From assembly GCA_021234155.1 (NCBI GenBank), contig JAJEKV010000033.1:10077641-10141640 (forward strand): a stretch of DNA of 64,000 nt, given 5' to 3'. Below are positions 37,113 through 48,068 of this stretch, piece after piece; position 1 is the first letter of the stretch, and each line of letters opens with the position of its first letter. The position numbers were made by a program, and so were the translations under genes. Under the pieces are notes generated by a model, which had not been told where the DNA came from, made no database searches, and worked only from the letters and a program-made list of their open reading frames with translations. Source of the DNA: Isoetes taiwanensis. Its lineage: Eukaryota > Streptophyta > Lycopodiopsida > Isoetales > Isoetaceae.

Positions 37113-38538
37113 ACGTTTCTCTTCACCAACTTATCTATACGTGCTACAAAATGCATCATTTGAACCTGCATGTGGTGTTCATGAAACCTTGTGTTTAAGT
37201 TCTAGGAAGTTGTTATAACATAATATGGTGTGTGTAGTGCATGTAGATCGGTACTAAGCGAAATGTTTATAACCAACTACTTTATGTAGTAAGTGCACAA
37301 AGATCAAGAAATATGAAGGTGGAGGAATCTCGAGAAATGCAACCATAGTAGATGTTCTAAGCAAAAAGCCAAACGGACCCAAGTTCGAGACCCAAGTATT
37401 ATGAAGGGCAATTCAAAATGAAATTTTTTAACTAAACCACCCTCAATCATCTCACTCCCCATCCTGCAAAAGGCAGTGTTATATGCAACAAAATGACAAT
37501 GGCGGTCTGGAGATTCAAAAGGCAACAACAAAGACAACTGACACAAGTATAAGCTAGGGAAGGGAGGGGCCTAAACCCCCTGAGGCTGCCATCTGACCCA
37601 TTTTGCCACCCGTAAGAGAAGAGCAGAGCATTGATATCATCTCACAGGTCTTTGGCCGCCTGACCAAAATTGCAACACATCGCCTTAGTTTTACATAGAC
37701 GACAACACTTCAATAGAAGTTGGACTTATGCAATTTATGACATGCATTTCTAGTTAATCATCTTTTCCAGTGATCTTTTCCAGTGATGTAAGAAATGTCC
37801 TTCTCTTGCCCCTCCTCGGATATGTTCAGACACAACATAAAGTGAAGACTAAGTTAATTGAGTAATGCTAGTGTTGTCGTGCATTTTATCTCCCTTAAAA
37901 CTCAAAATATCTGTAGATTTTTGGGGATAGTATATGGTCAAAGATCATATGCAAACTTAGTTAAAAAGTGCAGATATTAAGTGTTGCCTAATCTTCCTAA
38001 GATTGTTGTGATATCTGGGTATATTCTCGCACATTCCAAATGAACCACATGAGATCCAGAGACTCAGAGAAAAATCTGCCTGCAATATAAAACCCGTGTT
38101 AGTGTGATGGCATATATCCAAAGCCCTTTTATGGGGTGATTAAGGGGCTTTCATCATTATACCTTTAAACAAACCTTAAACCCTAAGTTAAAACTGAAGA
38201 TATCAGCTTTTGCAAAGCGAAATAATAAATATCTAATAAGAAATGAGGATGCACTTTTACTATCTCTCAAACTAGGCAACTAGGCCTAGGCAACAGATCT
38301 CAGCCATGTGTCTGCACTTTTTAACTTACCAATTACCTGGTTCTTCCTTCGACGTTCTCTGCAAGCAATATAGTATTCAGAATTTTAGCACGATTCAGTC
38401 TGCTCTTCATTTAGCTCTGTATTTTGATAGATCGGGTAAACCCTCTTTGTTCTATCTATGGAATTCATTTTGATGGATTACGCTCGCCGTTACCGTGTTC
38501 TTTTCATTAGTCCTCAGTTTTGTATTGCATTTTTAGAG
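37113..38538. other. Spacer before kinase pseudogene
   Basis: No gene recognised. The last ~150 bp (T-rich, ending gcatttttagag before the kinase ATG) could be the captured 5' leader or an intron end of the kinase gene. Confidence 0.3.
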
Positions 38539-39132
38539 ATGGATGATTTGCAGCCCGTTAGAGTTGGAAAGTATGAGCTTGGCGGTTATTAGGAACGGAA
38601 CTTATGCCAAGGTGAGGTTAGCCACAAATCTAGAAACAGGGAGCGGTGGCCGTCAAAGTGTTAGATAAAGGGAAAGCATTCGTTCCCCATATGGTGAAGC
38701 AAATCAAAAGGGAAATTTCTACAATGAGGTTGCTCAGACATCCCAACATAATCGAGCTCTATTTTACCTAGTTATGGAGTATGCATCTGGAGGGGAACTC
38801 TTTGACAGAATTATGGAGCAGAAAAAGCTGTGCAAAGATGAGGCAAGGAAATATTTCCAACAACTCATCAACACGGTCAAGATATTGCCATAGCCATGGA
38901 GTATACCACGAGGGGATTTGAAGCCAGAGAATTTGCTTCTGGATTCAAATGGAGATTTAAAGGTATCAGATTTTGGTCTGAGTGCTTTGCAGGGGTGGAT
39001 GGTATGTTGCATACTACATGTGGCACTCCTAGTTATGTAGCTCCAGAAGTTATACATAGCGAGAGGTTATGATGGTGCAAAAAGGGACTGCGTGGTCTTG
39101 TGGTGTCATTCTCTTTGTGGTGTCTTGTGGCC
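38539..39132 (+). pseudogene. CIPK/SnRK3-type kinase pseudogene, truncated
   Basis: CIPKs are plant Ser/Thr kinases activated by calcium-bound CBL proteins. The order of motifs is kept despite many 1-2 base indels: KYELG after the ATG; NGTYAKVRLA (glycine loop, damaged); [11 protein letters not shown] (ATP lysine); [43 protein letters not shown]; a broken [12 protein letters not shown] (extra bases at the HRD); [10 protein letters not shown] with the DFG at 38969-38977; [14 protein letters not shown]; and a damaged WSCGVILFV. The residues between HPNI and LVMEY, normally about ten, are deleted. The sequence leaves the kinase after subdomain IX, so the C-lobe end and NAF/FISL regulatory domain are absent. 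There are no introns in this part. A non-functional fragment next to an inverted GSA fragment. Confidence 0.88.
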
Positions 39133-39212
39133 TCTCCTCTCTGACTTAGCATGACTTTCCCCTTTCGTTTACACTCTGCGAATTGGGTCCTTTGCAACAA
39201 ATGAAAAAAATT

Positions 39213-39573
39213 GTCGTCAATCACCATCCTTGCAAGCTTGTTCTCTAAAACAATGGAGCACCAAAACTTGTGCCTTTTGTAGGGCATGGGCATCTATAAG
39301 TTCGGATTTACTCAAGCAAGCATCCATGGAGAATAATTTATTACAAATTCAAGTGCCCGGAAGAAAAGAATACAAAGGTTAAGCGGTGGCATACCACATC
39401 ATCGCATGCCCAATTATTGAGGGGCCCCAACTACCAACATAGTCTATATACTCATTGCCATCAATGTCCCATGCTTTTGATCCTTTTACCCGGTCGAATA
39501 TAATAGTGACCACCAACTGATTTAAAAGCTCTCCTTTGGTGAATTAACTCCTCCAGGCATGAGCTCACGGAAT
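39213..39573 (-). pseudogene. Glutamate-1-semialdehyde aminomutase pseudogene fragment
   Basis: GSA aminomutase (HemL/GSA) makes 5-aminolevulinate for plastid tetrapyrrole synthesis. On the minus strand the N-terminal enzyme region is recognisable: [10 protein letters not shown], then [40 protein letters not shown] (39395-39573), and after a ~115-bp intron-like gap KGTSFGAP and ENKLARMVIDD (39213-39280). The donor is retained (GTG followed by gtatgc), so this is not a processed copy. Frameshifts after VNSP and SVGG plus a stop in the APLLE region inactivate it. The PLP-lysine half of the enzyme is absent. It lies about 80 bp from the kinase fragment, in opposite orientation. Confidence 0.88.
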
Positions 39574-39579
39574 AAAAAT

Positions 39580-41500
39580 AACATTTGAGGACTTAGTGAT
39601 AATGCTTTTACGATTTATTAATTGTATGCTAACATAATGTGAGAATCAATAAGTCTATTATCCCAAGTCTATTAGTTGTTCAATAGTCAACAGTTAAATC
39701 TAGGAGAACATAAATATTTAACTTCCTTGAGGCAGGAGAAATGAACTATCACGGACATTATCATGTCGATCCCGATAGCTTGTTTTAACTCCAATCATAG
39801 AAAAGCAAACAAGTGATTATGTTAGGTTCGAAATTAAATTCACCTGCCATTAAGTTAAGCAAATACTATGCAATTGCTTAGGTAACAATGACGAATCTAC
39901 ACTTAACAAATGAGACAAAAACTTGAAATGGAACCTTCAATGGAGTAAGAAAACAAACCTTCGCAGCTAGAAATACTTCTTCCGACTTCTGGATGACCAA
40001 TTTTTGGTCCGTAGAAATTGCCATTCGAACCCGTGCCCCATACGGGTAGGCTAATAGATGCGGAATAGGTGTAGATCTGAAATTCCCATTACTTATTGAT
40101 CCAAATCCAGTGCTCTGCTCTGCCCTGTCTTGCCCTGCCTTGCTCTGCTAGATGGAGAAAAGGAAACGGGTACCCTGCCCGCAAGATGCACATCTGCGGG
40201 TACCCTGCCCGCAAGATACCTTTGAAGAAGAGCTCATCCTGCGGAAAGCGAGAGGTTGGAGCAAGAGTGGGTGAGTCCCGACGGTGTGGAGCTAAATTGG
40301 AACTCGATTACGTCTTGAAATTTTAAGCCACCAGAGCTTAGGAGTTAGGGCATTTCATCCGGGACCTATTTTCCTCATCCCAAGAAAATGGATGCGGGGG
40401 GCTCGTGGGAAGCGGCTTCTAGAGAACCCACATTGCTCACGAAGCTTGAGGGGCCGAGTCTTTGTTGCAAACAAGAATGGTTGAGTGCGCGAGCAAGAAA
40501 AAGGAACCCGCGGTCGGCTTCACAATTCTTCAAACAAAATAAACCCACGTGTCAGCTTCACGATTCTGCAAACAAAATAGCATCAAACAAAATAGGCTCA
40601 AACAGAAAAGCAAACTGCATTATATATGAGTTGATAACTTCGTTTCCTTATGAAAGAACTTACGAATATCCTCATATTCTGTGTATAACTTGTCTCCTAA
40701 TCAACGGCAAGGAAATTTATATGACCTACTTATAGAAAATTTGATCAATAATTTATATGATGAAAGACTTTTTAACCGTTTGAGGCAATTTACAATTTTA
40801 GGCAATCCATGTGTTTTGTTAAGGTTGTGCATTTGAGTCGTCGGCTTTTTTTTTTCTTTTTTTTTTTGTTGAGCAGTTAAAAGTTTATTTCAAAATAAAC
40901 AAATTATTTCCTGTTGGGCACTCAGTTTAAATGTTAACCACCTCGATTTTAGAATGTATATGTGCCTCAAGATATAATTCGAGGCCCTGCATCAACAACA
41001 CAAACTGTTAGTAAATATGTGATTAGAAAATGATGCCAGCATATTTAAATAAAAAAAAGCTTCTAGGCTTATGGTAGAGGCTATAAGGTTTATCTAATTT
41101 AACGTGAACAATGCCACAAAGTTAACACTAATTTTCTTTGTGGCATATTCCTAGTTCATGCTACAATGCATTGGAGGCTATGGAATTATGCAACTGATCC
41201 TCTTCAGTGCAATTGGGAACAAAGAACCTACCTATCATCTTAATGCACTTTTGCAACATAACCAAGAAAAAGAGTAAGTGATTACAGTATAAAACAAAGC
41301 TTTTTGGCTGGGATCTACTCTTAAAGCAAGTAACTCTCTCTAGATCCACATCTACCTCCCTCTTGTCTCAAAATAAAGTTAAGAATACATTGAGGACATA
41401 CATGCAACCCTTGTTTGTAACGGCAGCATGCTGCAAATATATAGTACCTGTCAGCATATGAAGGGAAAAATGAATATGATCTATACAAAACCCTTGCAAA
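39580..41500. other. Spacer with small duplications
   Basis: No gene recognised. gggtaccctgcccgcaagat occurs twice in tandem at 40168-40219, preceded by a ctgctctgccct-type simple stretch at 40110-40150. A run of mostly T is at 40847-40869. Confidence 0.4.
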
Positions 41501-41502
41501 TG

Positions 41503-41735
41503 TCACCCTAGAAGCTGAATAATCTCGTGATTTCCAATACTTAGTAATGGGTACAACTTCAGAGGTTTGAAGACAGCTTCAACATCTAGCATATGGTTAG
41601 AGGCTTGTATCACTAACTGATCTGTTAACGGAAGGCTACTACCCATAAGTACGTTTGAAACCATACTTAATGGCACAGATAGAAAGTGCTCCAAGTCTTT
41701 GCCAGAAATATCATCCGTTATTCATTTTCAATATG
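41503..41735 (-). CDS. Exon-like segment, unknown gene
   Basis: An open minus-strand frame of about 75 codons (DDISGKDLEHFLSVPLSMV, then MGSSLPLTDQLVIQASNHML and AVFKPLKLYPLLSIGNHEII) ends near a possible donor (TTCTAGG then gtgaca). Composition is clearly protein-like. No family recognised. Probably another gene fragment. Confidence 0.4.
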
Positions 41736-41820
41736 CATCTTGTGCTGGGTTTTGGAAATGATTAGCATTCCTGAATGTATATAATTATTAGCATTCCTGA
41801 ATGTATATTCTTATTTCACA

Positions 41821-41900
41821 GGTCTTGCCCTTCTCCTACGGATTGGTTAGGCTTGTTGGCAGAGTATGACTGTGAGGAGGAGATCCAAAAACTCTGCTGA
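41821..41900 (+). CDS. Possible terminal exon, unknown gene
   Basis: Acceptor tcttatttcacag is followed by a 26-codon open frame (CPSPTDWLGLLAEYDCEEEI) to TGA. Just upstream (41762-41815) a 27-bp unit attagcattcctgaatgtat is duplicated in tandem. Opposite strand to the neighbouring segment. Weak. Confidence 0.25.
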
Positions 41901-43021
41901 ATCAGACTATTGCTATACTCCATCTTGGTTATGCCTGACAGTTAAGTGGTTGTTTTGCATTTACAACTTGTACATGCCACTTCAGATTGTAAGAGTTTTT
42001 CAAAGATATTAAGTTAGCAATGAAAAATAAGGTGCAAAAGCTTTGCAAAAAATTAGACACATGTGGGATGACAAAGAAATGAAGCGTTACACAAACTTAC
42101 AGCTATAAACACATCAAAATCTACAAATCATGAAAGTTTCAGCCAAAGACAAATGGGTTTTACCTAAATGCTTGGCGTCTCAAAATTCCTCTGACCAGTT
42201 CTCCTCTACAGTTTCAGATCGATTGCCAGGCTCTTTAAGCAGCTCAGATTTGAGTTGGTTCTACTGAATCATGTACTGCAGGAAAGCTGGTTTTTGTGTA
42301 GATAAATAAAACACTTTGGCTTGCCCCTGTTTCCAAGAGAAGGAAGACATTGAAGCAGGGTAAATGTCAAGCAAGAAATGGACATCACTGCCCTAAACAT
42401 TGAAGCTGGAAAGTAAGGAAGATTTACAATGATTCGCAGACTTTGTAAATGCCGGATTAACCTGCACTTCTCCAACTCGTACAAAGATAAGCCCAACTTC
42501 AAGATATTTTTCACTTGAAAAATCTTAATCTGCAGGCCTACAGAAGCAAGCAAAAGGAATCTTAGTCTGCAAGTCAAATGCTTTGTCAAAAACTACAATC
42601 AAAGAATGTATGAGCAAGTATTAACATGGAGAAAGGTAAAATATCAAGCAGAGTTCCACTGGATCATGCAACTTAGGGAAATGGTCTGGCACCCGTGAAT
42701 TTTTCCCCAAATGTGATTCCAAATTTGAAAAAGCGACTTAGTCTGCACCAAAGAACCCAAAATAAAATATGAATAGTTCTGCAGCAAGGTATTTTCGTAC
42801 CAATGGAGTCGTTACCAGCCATGGATTCTTCTGTACGCAAGTTCCTTCGGCCATCAATAACAGTGCAACTTACAATAGCGGTTCTACTTTGGAGGATCTT
42901 ATGCTGAACCTTGTGCCTATGCCTGATTTGGAAAACACAGAAAGTTGCAAGTAAATTTATGTGCATAAATGAATCCTTATATGATTATAAACCAAAGCTT
43001 TTCGGTTTGAGTGGTCTCACC
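41901..43021. other. Spacer, no gene recognised
   Basis: Short ORFs on both strands (106 codons minus at 42269-42589; 97 codons minus at 42673-42966) without recognised domains. Confidence 0.3.
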
Positions 43022-43151
43022 AGAGCAGAGATGGAACTTGCAAAGGAAGATGGATTAGTTTCACGCTTTTAAATTTGAATGCTCCACAAAAGAAAAAAGT
43101 TTGCTGCACAGAACTTGTTGGCAGAGATAGAACCGTGCCTAATGCATTGCT
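43022..43151 (+). repeat. Repeat shared with 48941-49075
   Basis: cagagatggaacttgcaaa, tttgaatgc, ccacaaaag, tgctgcacagaacttgttg and gaaccgtgc match 48.95 kb in the same orientation, so copies lie on both sides of the chromovirus. A weaker relative is at 19655. Confidence 0.7.
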
Positions 43152-43228
43152 TGCTGGAAACAAAGGATGATCTGAAGCATAATTCTGAAGGCGAAATACG
43201 CAGCTTCTGACTTGAAGATATAAATGAC

Positions 43229-43491
43229 TAAAATGGACTCTTGACGTGGCACGCTAAACTAAAATGGACTCTTGACGTGGCACGCTATCTCACCACCCAA
43301 CCACGAGCCCTCAGCTATGACACAACCCCCCAGAGCTCTCCCCCGAGCTACTATATAGCATGCACGCCCCCCTTCGGTCCTTCTTTAGACCAAAGGCCCT
43401 CTTTGGACCATAGGGCCCCTTTTGGACTAAAAGCCCACTTTGGACCATAAGGCCCCTTTTGGACTAAAGGCCACGTCCTTGGCATATTGCA
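43229..43491 (-). repeat. Chromovirus 3' LTR
   Basis: Read on the minus strand it begins TGCAATATGCC and ends AGTCCATTTTA. It contains five degenerate 18-19-bp units (tttggaccataaggcccct type, 43383-43478) and a 31-bp tandem duplication at its end (unit starts 43230 and 43261). It ends differently by one base from the 5' LTR (A versus G before the flank). Confidence 0.95.
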
Positions 43492-43504
43492 TTCCCCCCC
43501 TCTT
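43492..43504 (-). other. Polypurine tract
   Basis: On the minus strand AAGAGGGGGGGAA lies immediately 5' of the 3' LTR, the standard position for priming plus-strand DNA synthesis. Confidence 0.85.
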
Positions 43505-43648
43505 GACATTGCAGCAGTCCTCTGCTGCAAAAGGGTGTCTAAATACCTTTAGCCATCCGAGCATAATCCTTCCTTGGCCCTCGTTTAGGCCGCTAGTAGA
43601 AGCCTGTGCTTGGACTTCCTCTTGTCTCTCAGCTTCCTTTGCTTTCCG

Positions 43649-43799
43649 ATCTTTATATTCCCTAAGAATATCCGGATAAGCTTCTAAAACATTGCCACGC
43701 ACCCATGAAGCGTCCTCCAAAGGTTTGTGAGCGAATTTAACCAAGTATTGTCTTGAACCACTAGTGGATTTATCCGCCAAAATTGTTTCCGGCTCTAGA
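43649..43799 (-). pseudogene. Integrase C-terminal chromodomain
   Basis: A separate frame after the integrase stop reads LEPETILADKSTSG, then RQYLVKF, EDASWV and YPDILREYKD. This is the chromodomain fold typical of chromovirus integrase tails (EPE-x-I-L start, YLVKW-like strand, SWE-like turn). It is shifted relative to the integrase ORF, so one indel separates them. Role by family: directing integration to particular chromatin. Confidence 0.8.
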
Positions 43800-43818
43800 A
43801 CTTGGAATCATCAATCAA

Positions 43819-45834
43819 TTACCGCTCGATTAACCTCCCAAGTTGAGGTAACTCCTTACCATGATAAGCCTTTAGGAATGAAACATTCACTACATCATGC
43901 ATTTTCCAACCTTGAGGCAATCTTAATTGATATGCATTCTCATTGACCACTTTAACAACTTGAAATGGTCCATGGAAACGGGGTGCCAACTTAAGATCCT
44001 TCTTGCGCGCATCTTTCTTAAAGTGGCCTTTATGGATCCTCATCCATACCCAATCTCCTTCCTTAAAAACCATTGGTTGCCGCAACTTAGATGATTTATT
44101 TGCAAAAGACGCTTGAGCATCTTGAATACGAGCTTGAAGCAAGTCTATGAGATCCTTATGCTCAATAACCAAATCATCAGCAGCTGGAACATCCTCACAC
44201 ACTCGAAAGAGTGGCTCCCGCACAGGCTGACCATAGACCGCCTGAAAAGGGGTCATCTTTATGGTAGACTGATAGGTATTATTATACACAAATTCAGCAA
44301 TAGGCAAATACTCTTCCCAATGACCTTGATGTTCATTGGCAAACCCCCTTAAGATGGAACAAATAACTTTATTTACCACCTCGGATTGTCCATCAGTTTC
44401 TGGGTGAAACGCAGTGGAGAACCTTAACTCTGTCCCCAGTTGCATAAACAATGCCTTCCAGAATTTACTAGTAAACTTTGCATCACGATCAGATATAATA
44501 ATCATTGGCAACCCATGTAGCCTAAATATCTCTTTGATAAAGAGTGTAGCCGCACTATAAGCCGTCAACTTATCCGAACAAGGAATAAAATGAGCGTGCT
44601 TAGTTAAACAATCAACAATTGTCCAAATGACAGTGTTCTTGCGAGAACTGGGAGGAAGACCAACAATAAAATCCATAGTGATCTGTTCCCACTTTGCCTC
44701 CGGAATAGGCAAGGATAAAGGAACACTATGAGGTTTCTTGTTCGCTTTCTTTATCCGTTGACAAGTAACACAATGCCGAATATGAACCAAAACATCTCTC
44801 CGCAATCCAGGCCAAATAAAGTATGGTTCAAGCTTTGCCAAAGTTGCCCCCACGCCACGATGACCCGCAGTAGGTGCATCATGGACTTCTTTAAGAATAA
44901 GTGACCGAAAGTTCCGCACAATGCATAGCTTTGGACCTTTATACAAGAACCCATTAACGATCTTATATCCATATGCATTGCCACTTTGAGCTAACAACCA
45001 AATATCCTTATAATCAGGGTCAGTGGCATACAATGGTTTCATTTCCTCCAAATGGTTGGATTGTGCTATAGAAAGAGAACAAACTGCATAACGTCTACTT
45101 AAAGCATCAGCTACAACATTCTCTTTACCAAGACGATAATCCACTGAGAAATCATATTGCTGCATAAAAGCAACCCATTTCAACTGCCTTTCCGATAATG
45201 TTTTCTGTGAAACAATGTGCCTAATGCTTTGGTGGTCAGTCAAAATATGAACTGTTGACCCTATAAGATAGTGTCGCCACACTTTCAAAGCATGAATGAC
45301 AGCCAGAAATTCCTTATCATAAACACTATATCTACTTTCCGTGTCAGAAAACTTCCGACTTTCATAAGCAATAGGATGACCATCCTGCATCAAAACCGCG
45401 CCCAAAGCCACACCACTTGCATCAACACATAACAAGAAAGGTAGACCAAATTTTGGCAAATGCAGAACAGGAGGATTAACCATGGCATCCTTTAAAACTT
45501 GGAAAGCAAACTGATGATTATGACTCCATTGGAAAGGAACATCTTTTCGTAGCAACAAATATAAATCTGAAGCTAAACGAGCAAAATTCTGTACAAACTT
45601 CCTATAATAACTGCATAAACCCAGAAAGGAACGCAATGCAGCAACTGAAGTAGGTACAGACCAATCTACAATTGCTTGGACCTTACTGTGATCAACTTTA
45701 AAACCCTCAGCGCAAACAATATGACCCAAATATTCAATTTCCGATTGGAAAAAGATACTTTTCTTAGGATTAAGAGTAATAGACTCCTCCCTTAACCGAC
45801 GGAAAACCTCCCGCAAATGCAAGTAATGATCTTC
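43819..45834 (-). CDS. Pol 3' part: RT end, RNase H and integrase
   Basis: A 667-codon uninterrupted frame (first Met at 45822). Residues 1-90 are the RT thumb (REESITLNPKKSIFF, EYLGHIV, RSFLGLCSYYRKF). RNase H occupies about 125-240 with acidic residues D134 (CVDAS), E171 (KEF), D196 (TDH) and D239 (ADALS). Integrase has its zinc motif H314, H321, C351, C354 and catalytic D384, D445, E481, with D445 and E481 36 apart, the standard D-x35-E spacing. A basic GPFQVVKV/HDVVNVSFLK post-core region follows. This part looks catalytically intact. It is in frame with the RT segment upstream but separated from it by a TAG where YxDD should be. Confidence 0.92.
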   Translation of the reverse strand, partial: EDHYLHLREVFRRLREESITLNPKKSIFFQSEIEYLGHIVCAEGFKVDHSKVQAIVDWSVPTSVAALRSFLGLCSYYRKFVQNFARLASDLYLLLRKDVPFQWSHNHQFAFQVLKDAMVNPPVLHLPKFGLPFLLCVDASGVALGAVLMQDGHPIAYESRKFSDTESRYSVYDKEFLAVIHALKVWRHYLIGSTVHILTDHQSIRHIVSQKTLSERQLKWVAFMQQYDFSVDYRLGKENVVADALSRRYAVCSLSIAQSNHLEEMKPLYATDPDYKDIWLLAQSGNAYGYKIVNGFLYKGPKLCIVRNFRSLILKEVHDAPTAGHRGVGATLAKLEPYFIWPGLRRDVLVHIRHCVTCQRIKKANKKPHSVPLSLPIPEAKWEQITMDFIVGLPPSSRKNTVIWTIVDCLTKHAHFIPCSDKLTAYSAATLFIKEIFRLHGLPMIIISDRDAKFTSKFWKALFMQLGTELRFSTAFHPETDGQSEVVNKVICSILRGFANEHQGHWEEYLPIAEFVYNNTYQSTIKMTPFQAVYGQPVREPLFRVCEDVPAADDLVIEHKDLIDLLQARIQDAQASFANKSSKLRQPMVFKEGDWVWMRIHKGHFKKDARKKDLKLAPRFHGPFQVVKVVNENAYQLRLPQGWKMHDVVNVSFLKAYHGKELPQLGRLIER

Positions 45835-46501
45835 CTAATTAAAGAACACGACAACATAAACGCCATGCACATTTTCAAATATTCGCCCCATTAGCCTCGC
45901 AAAAGAAGCTGGCGCATATGGCATGACCAAAAACTCATAATGTCCAAAGGTTGTCCTAAACGCAGTCTTATGAACATCTTCAGGCGCAACCTTAAGTTGC
46001 CAATACCCTGACTTAAGATCAAGACGGCTAAAAACTGTGGCACCTTGGAGTTGATCAAACAAATCATCCGCCCTTGGTATAGGAAACCGATTCTTGATGG
46101 TTATCTTATTCAAAGCGCGATAATCTATACACATGCATGCGCCAGGAATTATCTTTTGTCTTAACCAACAAGACAGGAGCACCAAAAGGTGAAGAACTAT
46201 GGCGGATCAATCCAGCTTGAAGTAACTCATCAAGCTGGCGCCTAATCTCAACTTGTTGGCCATGCATTCTCCGATAAGGAGCTTGATTAGGAGGTTCTTT
46301 CCCAGGAAGAAGATCAATCCTGTGGTCCTCCAAATGTTGGGGTGGCAAAGTTTGTGGAATTTCATTTGAAAAGACATCATCAAAATAATGCAAAAAGATT
46401 GTTTGGCGCTCATTTAATGGGGACACATCTATCTTAGAACGCAAAACCACCAAATACACAAAATGAGTTTTCATTGCCAAACGTTTAAAAGCATACAACA
46501 A
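45835..46501 (-). pseudogene. Pol reverse transcriptase, YxDD deleted
   Basis: Fingers and palm are clear: DDVFSNEIPQTLPPQH, the NQAPYRRM block, then [20 protein letters not shown] and KTKD; after a one-base frameshift [40 protein letters not shown] (first catalytic Asp in SRLDL) and FLVMPY. The strand that should read VVVF/YxDDILVYSK reads VVVFFN, then TAG, then EDHYLHLREVF. About ten residues including both catalytic aspartates are gone without changing frame. This RT cannot polymerise. Confidence 0.9.
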
Positions 46502-46883
46502 AAACCGGGAATAGGGGACACAATATCATCCTTCACAAACTTGAAGGTCTTTTTACCCCCTTCCAAGGATAACATAACAATACCTGCTTTCCAATCTATA
46601 AGAGGATTAATAGCCTTATGCCATGGCATGCCTAGAATAATATCCATACCTCCAAGGTCAGAAACCATGAAAGAACGTTTGAGATATATCCCCGCAATTG
46701 AAATTCAACATCCTTGACCATAAATGAAGAAGGCGGAGGGGCAACATTCAAGAAAGCGTAAGATAATTCTACATCACTTGATAAAGGAATAGAAGTTAAT
46801 TTTAGTTCTTTTACCAAGCGAGCAGAAATAAAATCAAACTCATTGCCCGGATCGAATAAGATAGATCTTGAATAGTAGCCCAA
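46471..46883 (-). pseudogene. Aspartic protease region, degenerate
   Basis: A retropepsin-like segment: ILFDPGNEFDFISARLVKEL near 46850 and, after a frameshift, DIILGMPWHKAINPLIDW near 46640. The family catalytic triplet is D-S/T-G; here it reads D-P-G, which should abolish cleavage. Two frames are needed to read it. Confidence 0.8.
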
Positions 46884-46919
46884 ATTCGTAAGAGACTACT
46901 ATTCTCAACAGAATCCATA

Positions 46920-48044
46920 TCCGATTTTTCCCGGACCGTAGCCACCTTCTTCCCTTTTCCATCTCCTGACAACGAAGCTACTTTCTTACTTTTATCCTCT
47001 TTCTTAGTCCCAGACTTAAGAATAGGTGTAGCTTCCTTTCTTTCCCCTTTCTTCTTTTCCAAATAAGTAGGGCATTCATAAAACTTATGGTCAGTTGAAT
47101 AACAAACAAAACACTTATTCTCCCTCATCAACCGCTTTTACGGCGCTTGATAAGATTCCTTTGGCTCTTTGGCCCCAACGGGTTCATTATCCGCGAACGC
47201 GTCGCGGTGCGGCCGTTTGAATGGCCTGGACCACGGAGCAGATCCCATTGATTTATCCGCGAAAACCACTCGCCTCTTTCATAGAAACTTTGAGGCCACA
47301 TTGAGCATTAATGGCTTCCGTGAGGACCAAATCTTCCTCCTCTACTTTCTCTCGCCATCTTACGAGCTCACCAAAAGAAAGATTGGCAACTTGCGTGTCG
47401 AAGCCGCGCAGACCCAACGATGAACCCCACCCATGAGTTTTTCGGACTTCTCATTATCATTTTTACTAAGCTGAAGTCCTTTCTTTAAAACTTCGCTGGC
47501 GGCGAAGGATCTATCGGTTTCCATGTTTTGTTGGGTCAACTTATTCCATTCAGCCGATAAGATCGCTCCCAATTATGACCCAAAAGCGATTTTTGATTTG
47601 CTTTTCAAATTCCATAAAGGTAACAATAGGTTGATCGACAATTTGGTTCTTACGGATATCCAGCCACCAGTCCTTTGCAACCCCATCCAGATGACGCTCT
47701 GCAAAATATAACTGAGTGTCTTCGTCATCTTTACTCTTAGCAAAATATGAATTCAAATCCCGGAGCCACGCGAAAAGTTCATCCGCATCATTAGTGGCAG
47801 CAGAATACTTTTTGAATTCAATTTTGACGTTGGCACCCGTTTTGATGCCACTACGTGGACGCCCTGCATCTTGCTGCAACTGCGCCACCTGCGCTCGCAG
47901 AGAATCTAGTTCTTGCAGCTCCGCAATTCGAGCCTCGGCAGCTGCAAGTTTTTCTCTCATGAGCGAATTATCTTGCTCTAACTCAAAAAGTTTTTCCTTG
48001 AGCTCTTCATCTTCCAAGTTAACATTGGCAGGGGAACCGGCCAT
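46920..48044 (-). pseudogene. Gag, frameshifted
   Basis: Starts at MAGSPANVN (48044), just inside the primer site. A coiled coil follows (LKEKLFELEQDNSLMREKLA). Then comes the retrotransposon gag domain (FKKYSAATNDADELFAWLRD, then FAERHLDGVAKDWWLDI and FEKQIKNRF). Frameshifts near 47560 and 47160-47360 split the C-terminal half. A CCHC knuckle C-x2-C-x4-H-x4-C (CFVCYSTDHKFYEC, near 47075-47116) and a lysine-rich linker lead to the protease. Gag would form the particle and bind RNA; this copy is not translatable as one protein. Confidence 0.85.
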
Positions 48045-48055
48045 CGAAACTTGTT

Positions 48056-48067
48056 GCTCTGATACCA
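48056..48067 (-). other. Primer binding site, tRNA-iMet
   Basis: On the minus strand TGGTATCAGAGC, the standard complement of the initiator-Met tRNA 3' end, begins one to two bases after the 5' LTR. Confidence 0.95.
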
Positions 48068-48068
48068 C

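Noticed and set aside
39033-39293. 86-codon minus-strand ORF across the kinase/GSA junction
   Set aside because: It combines antisense kinase sequence with the end of the GSA fragment; not a gene of its own.
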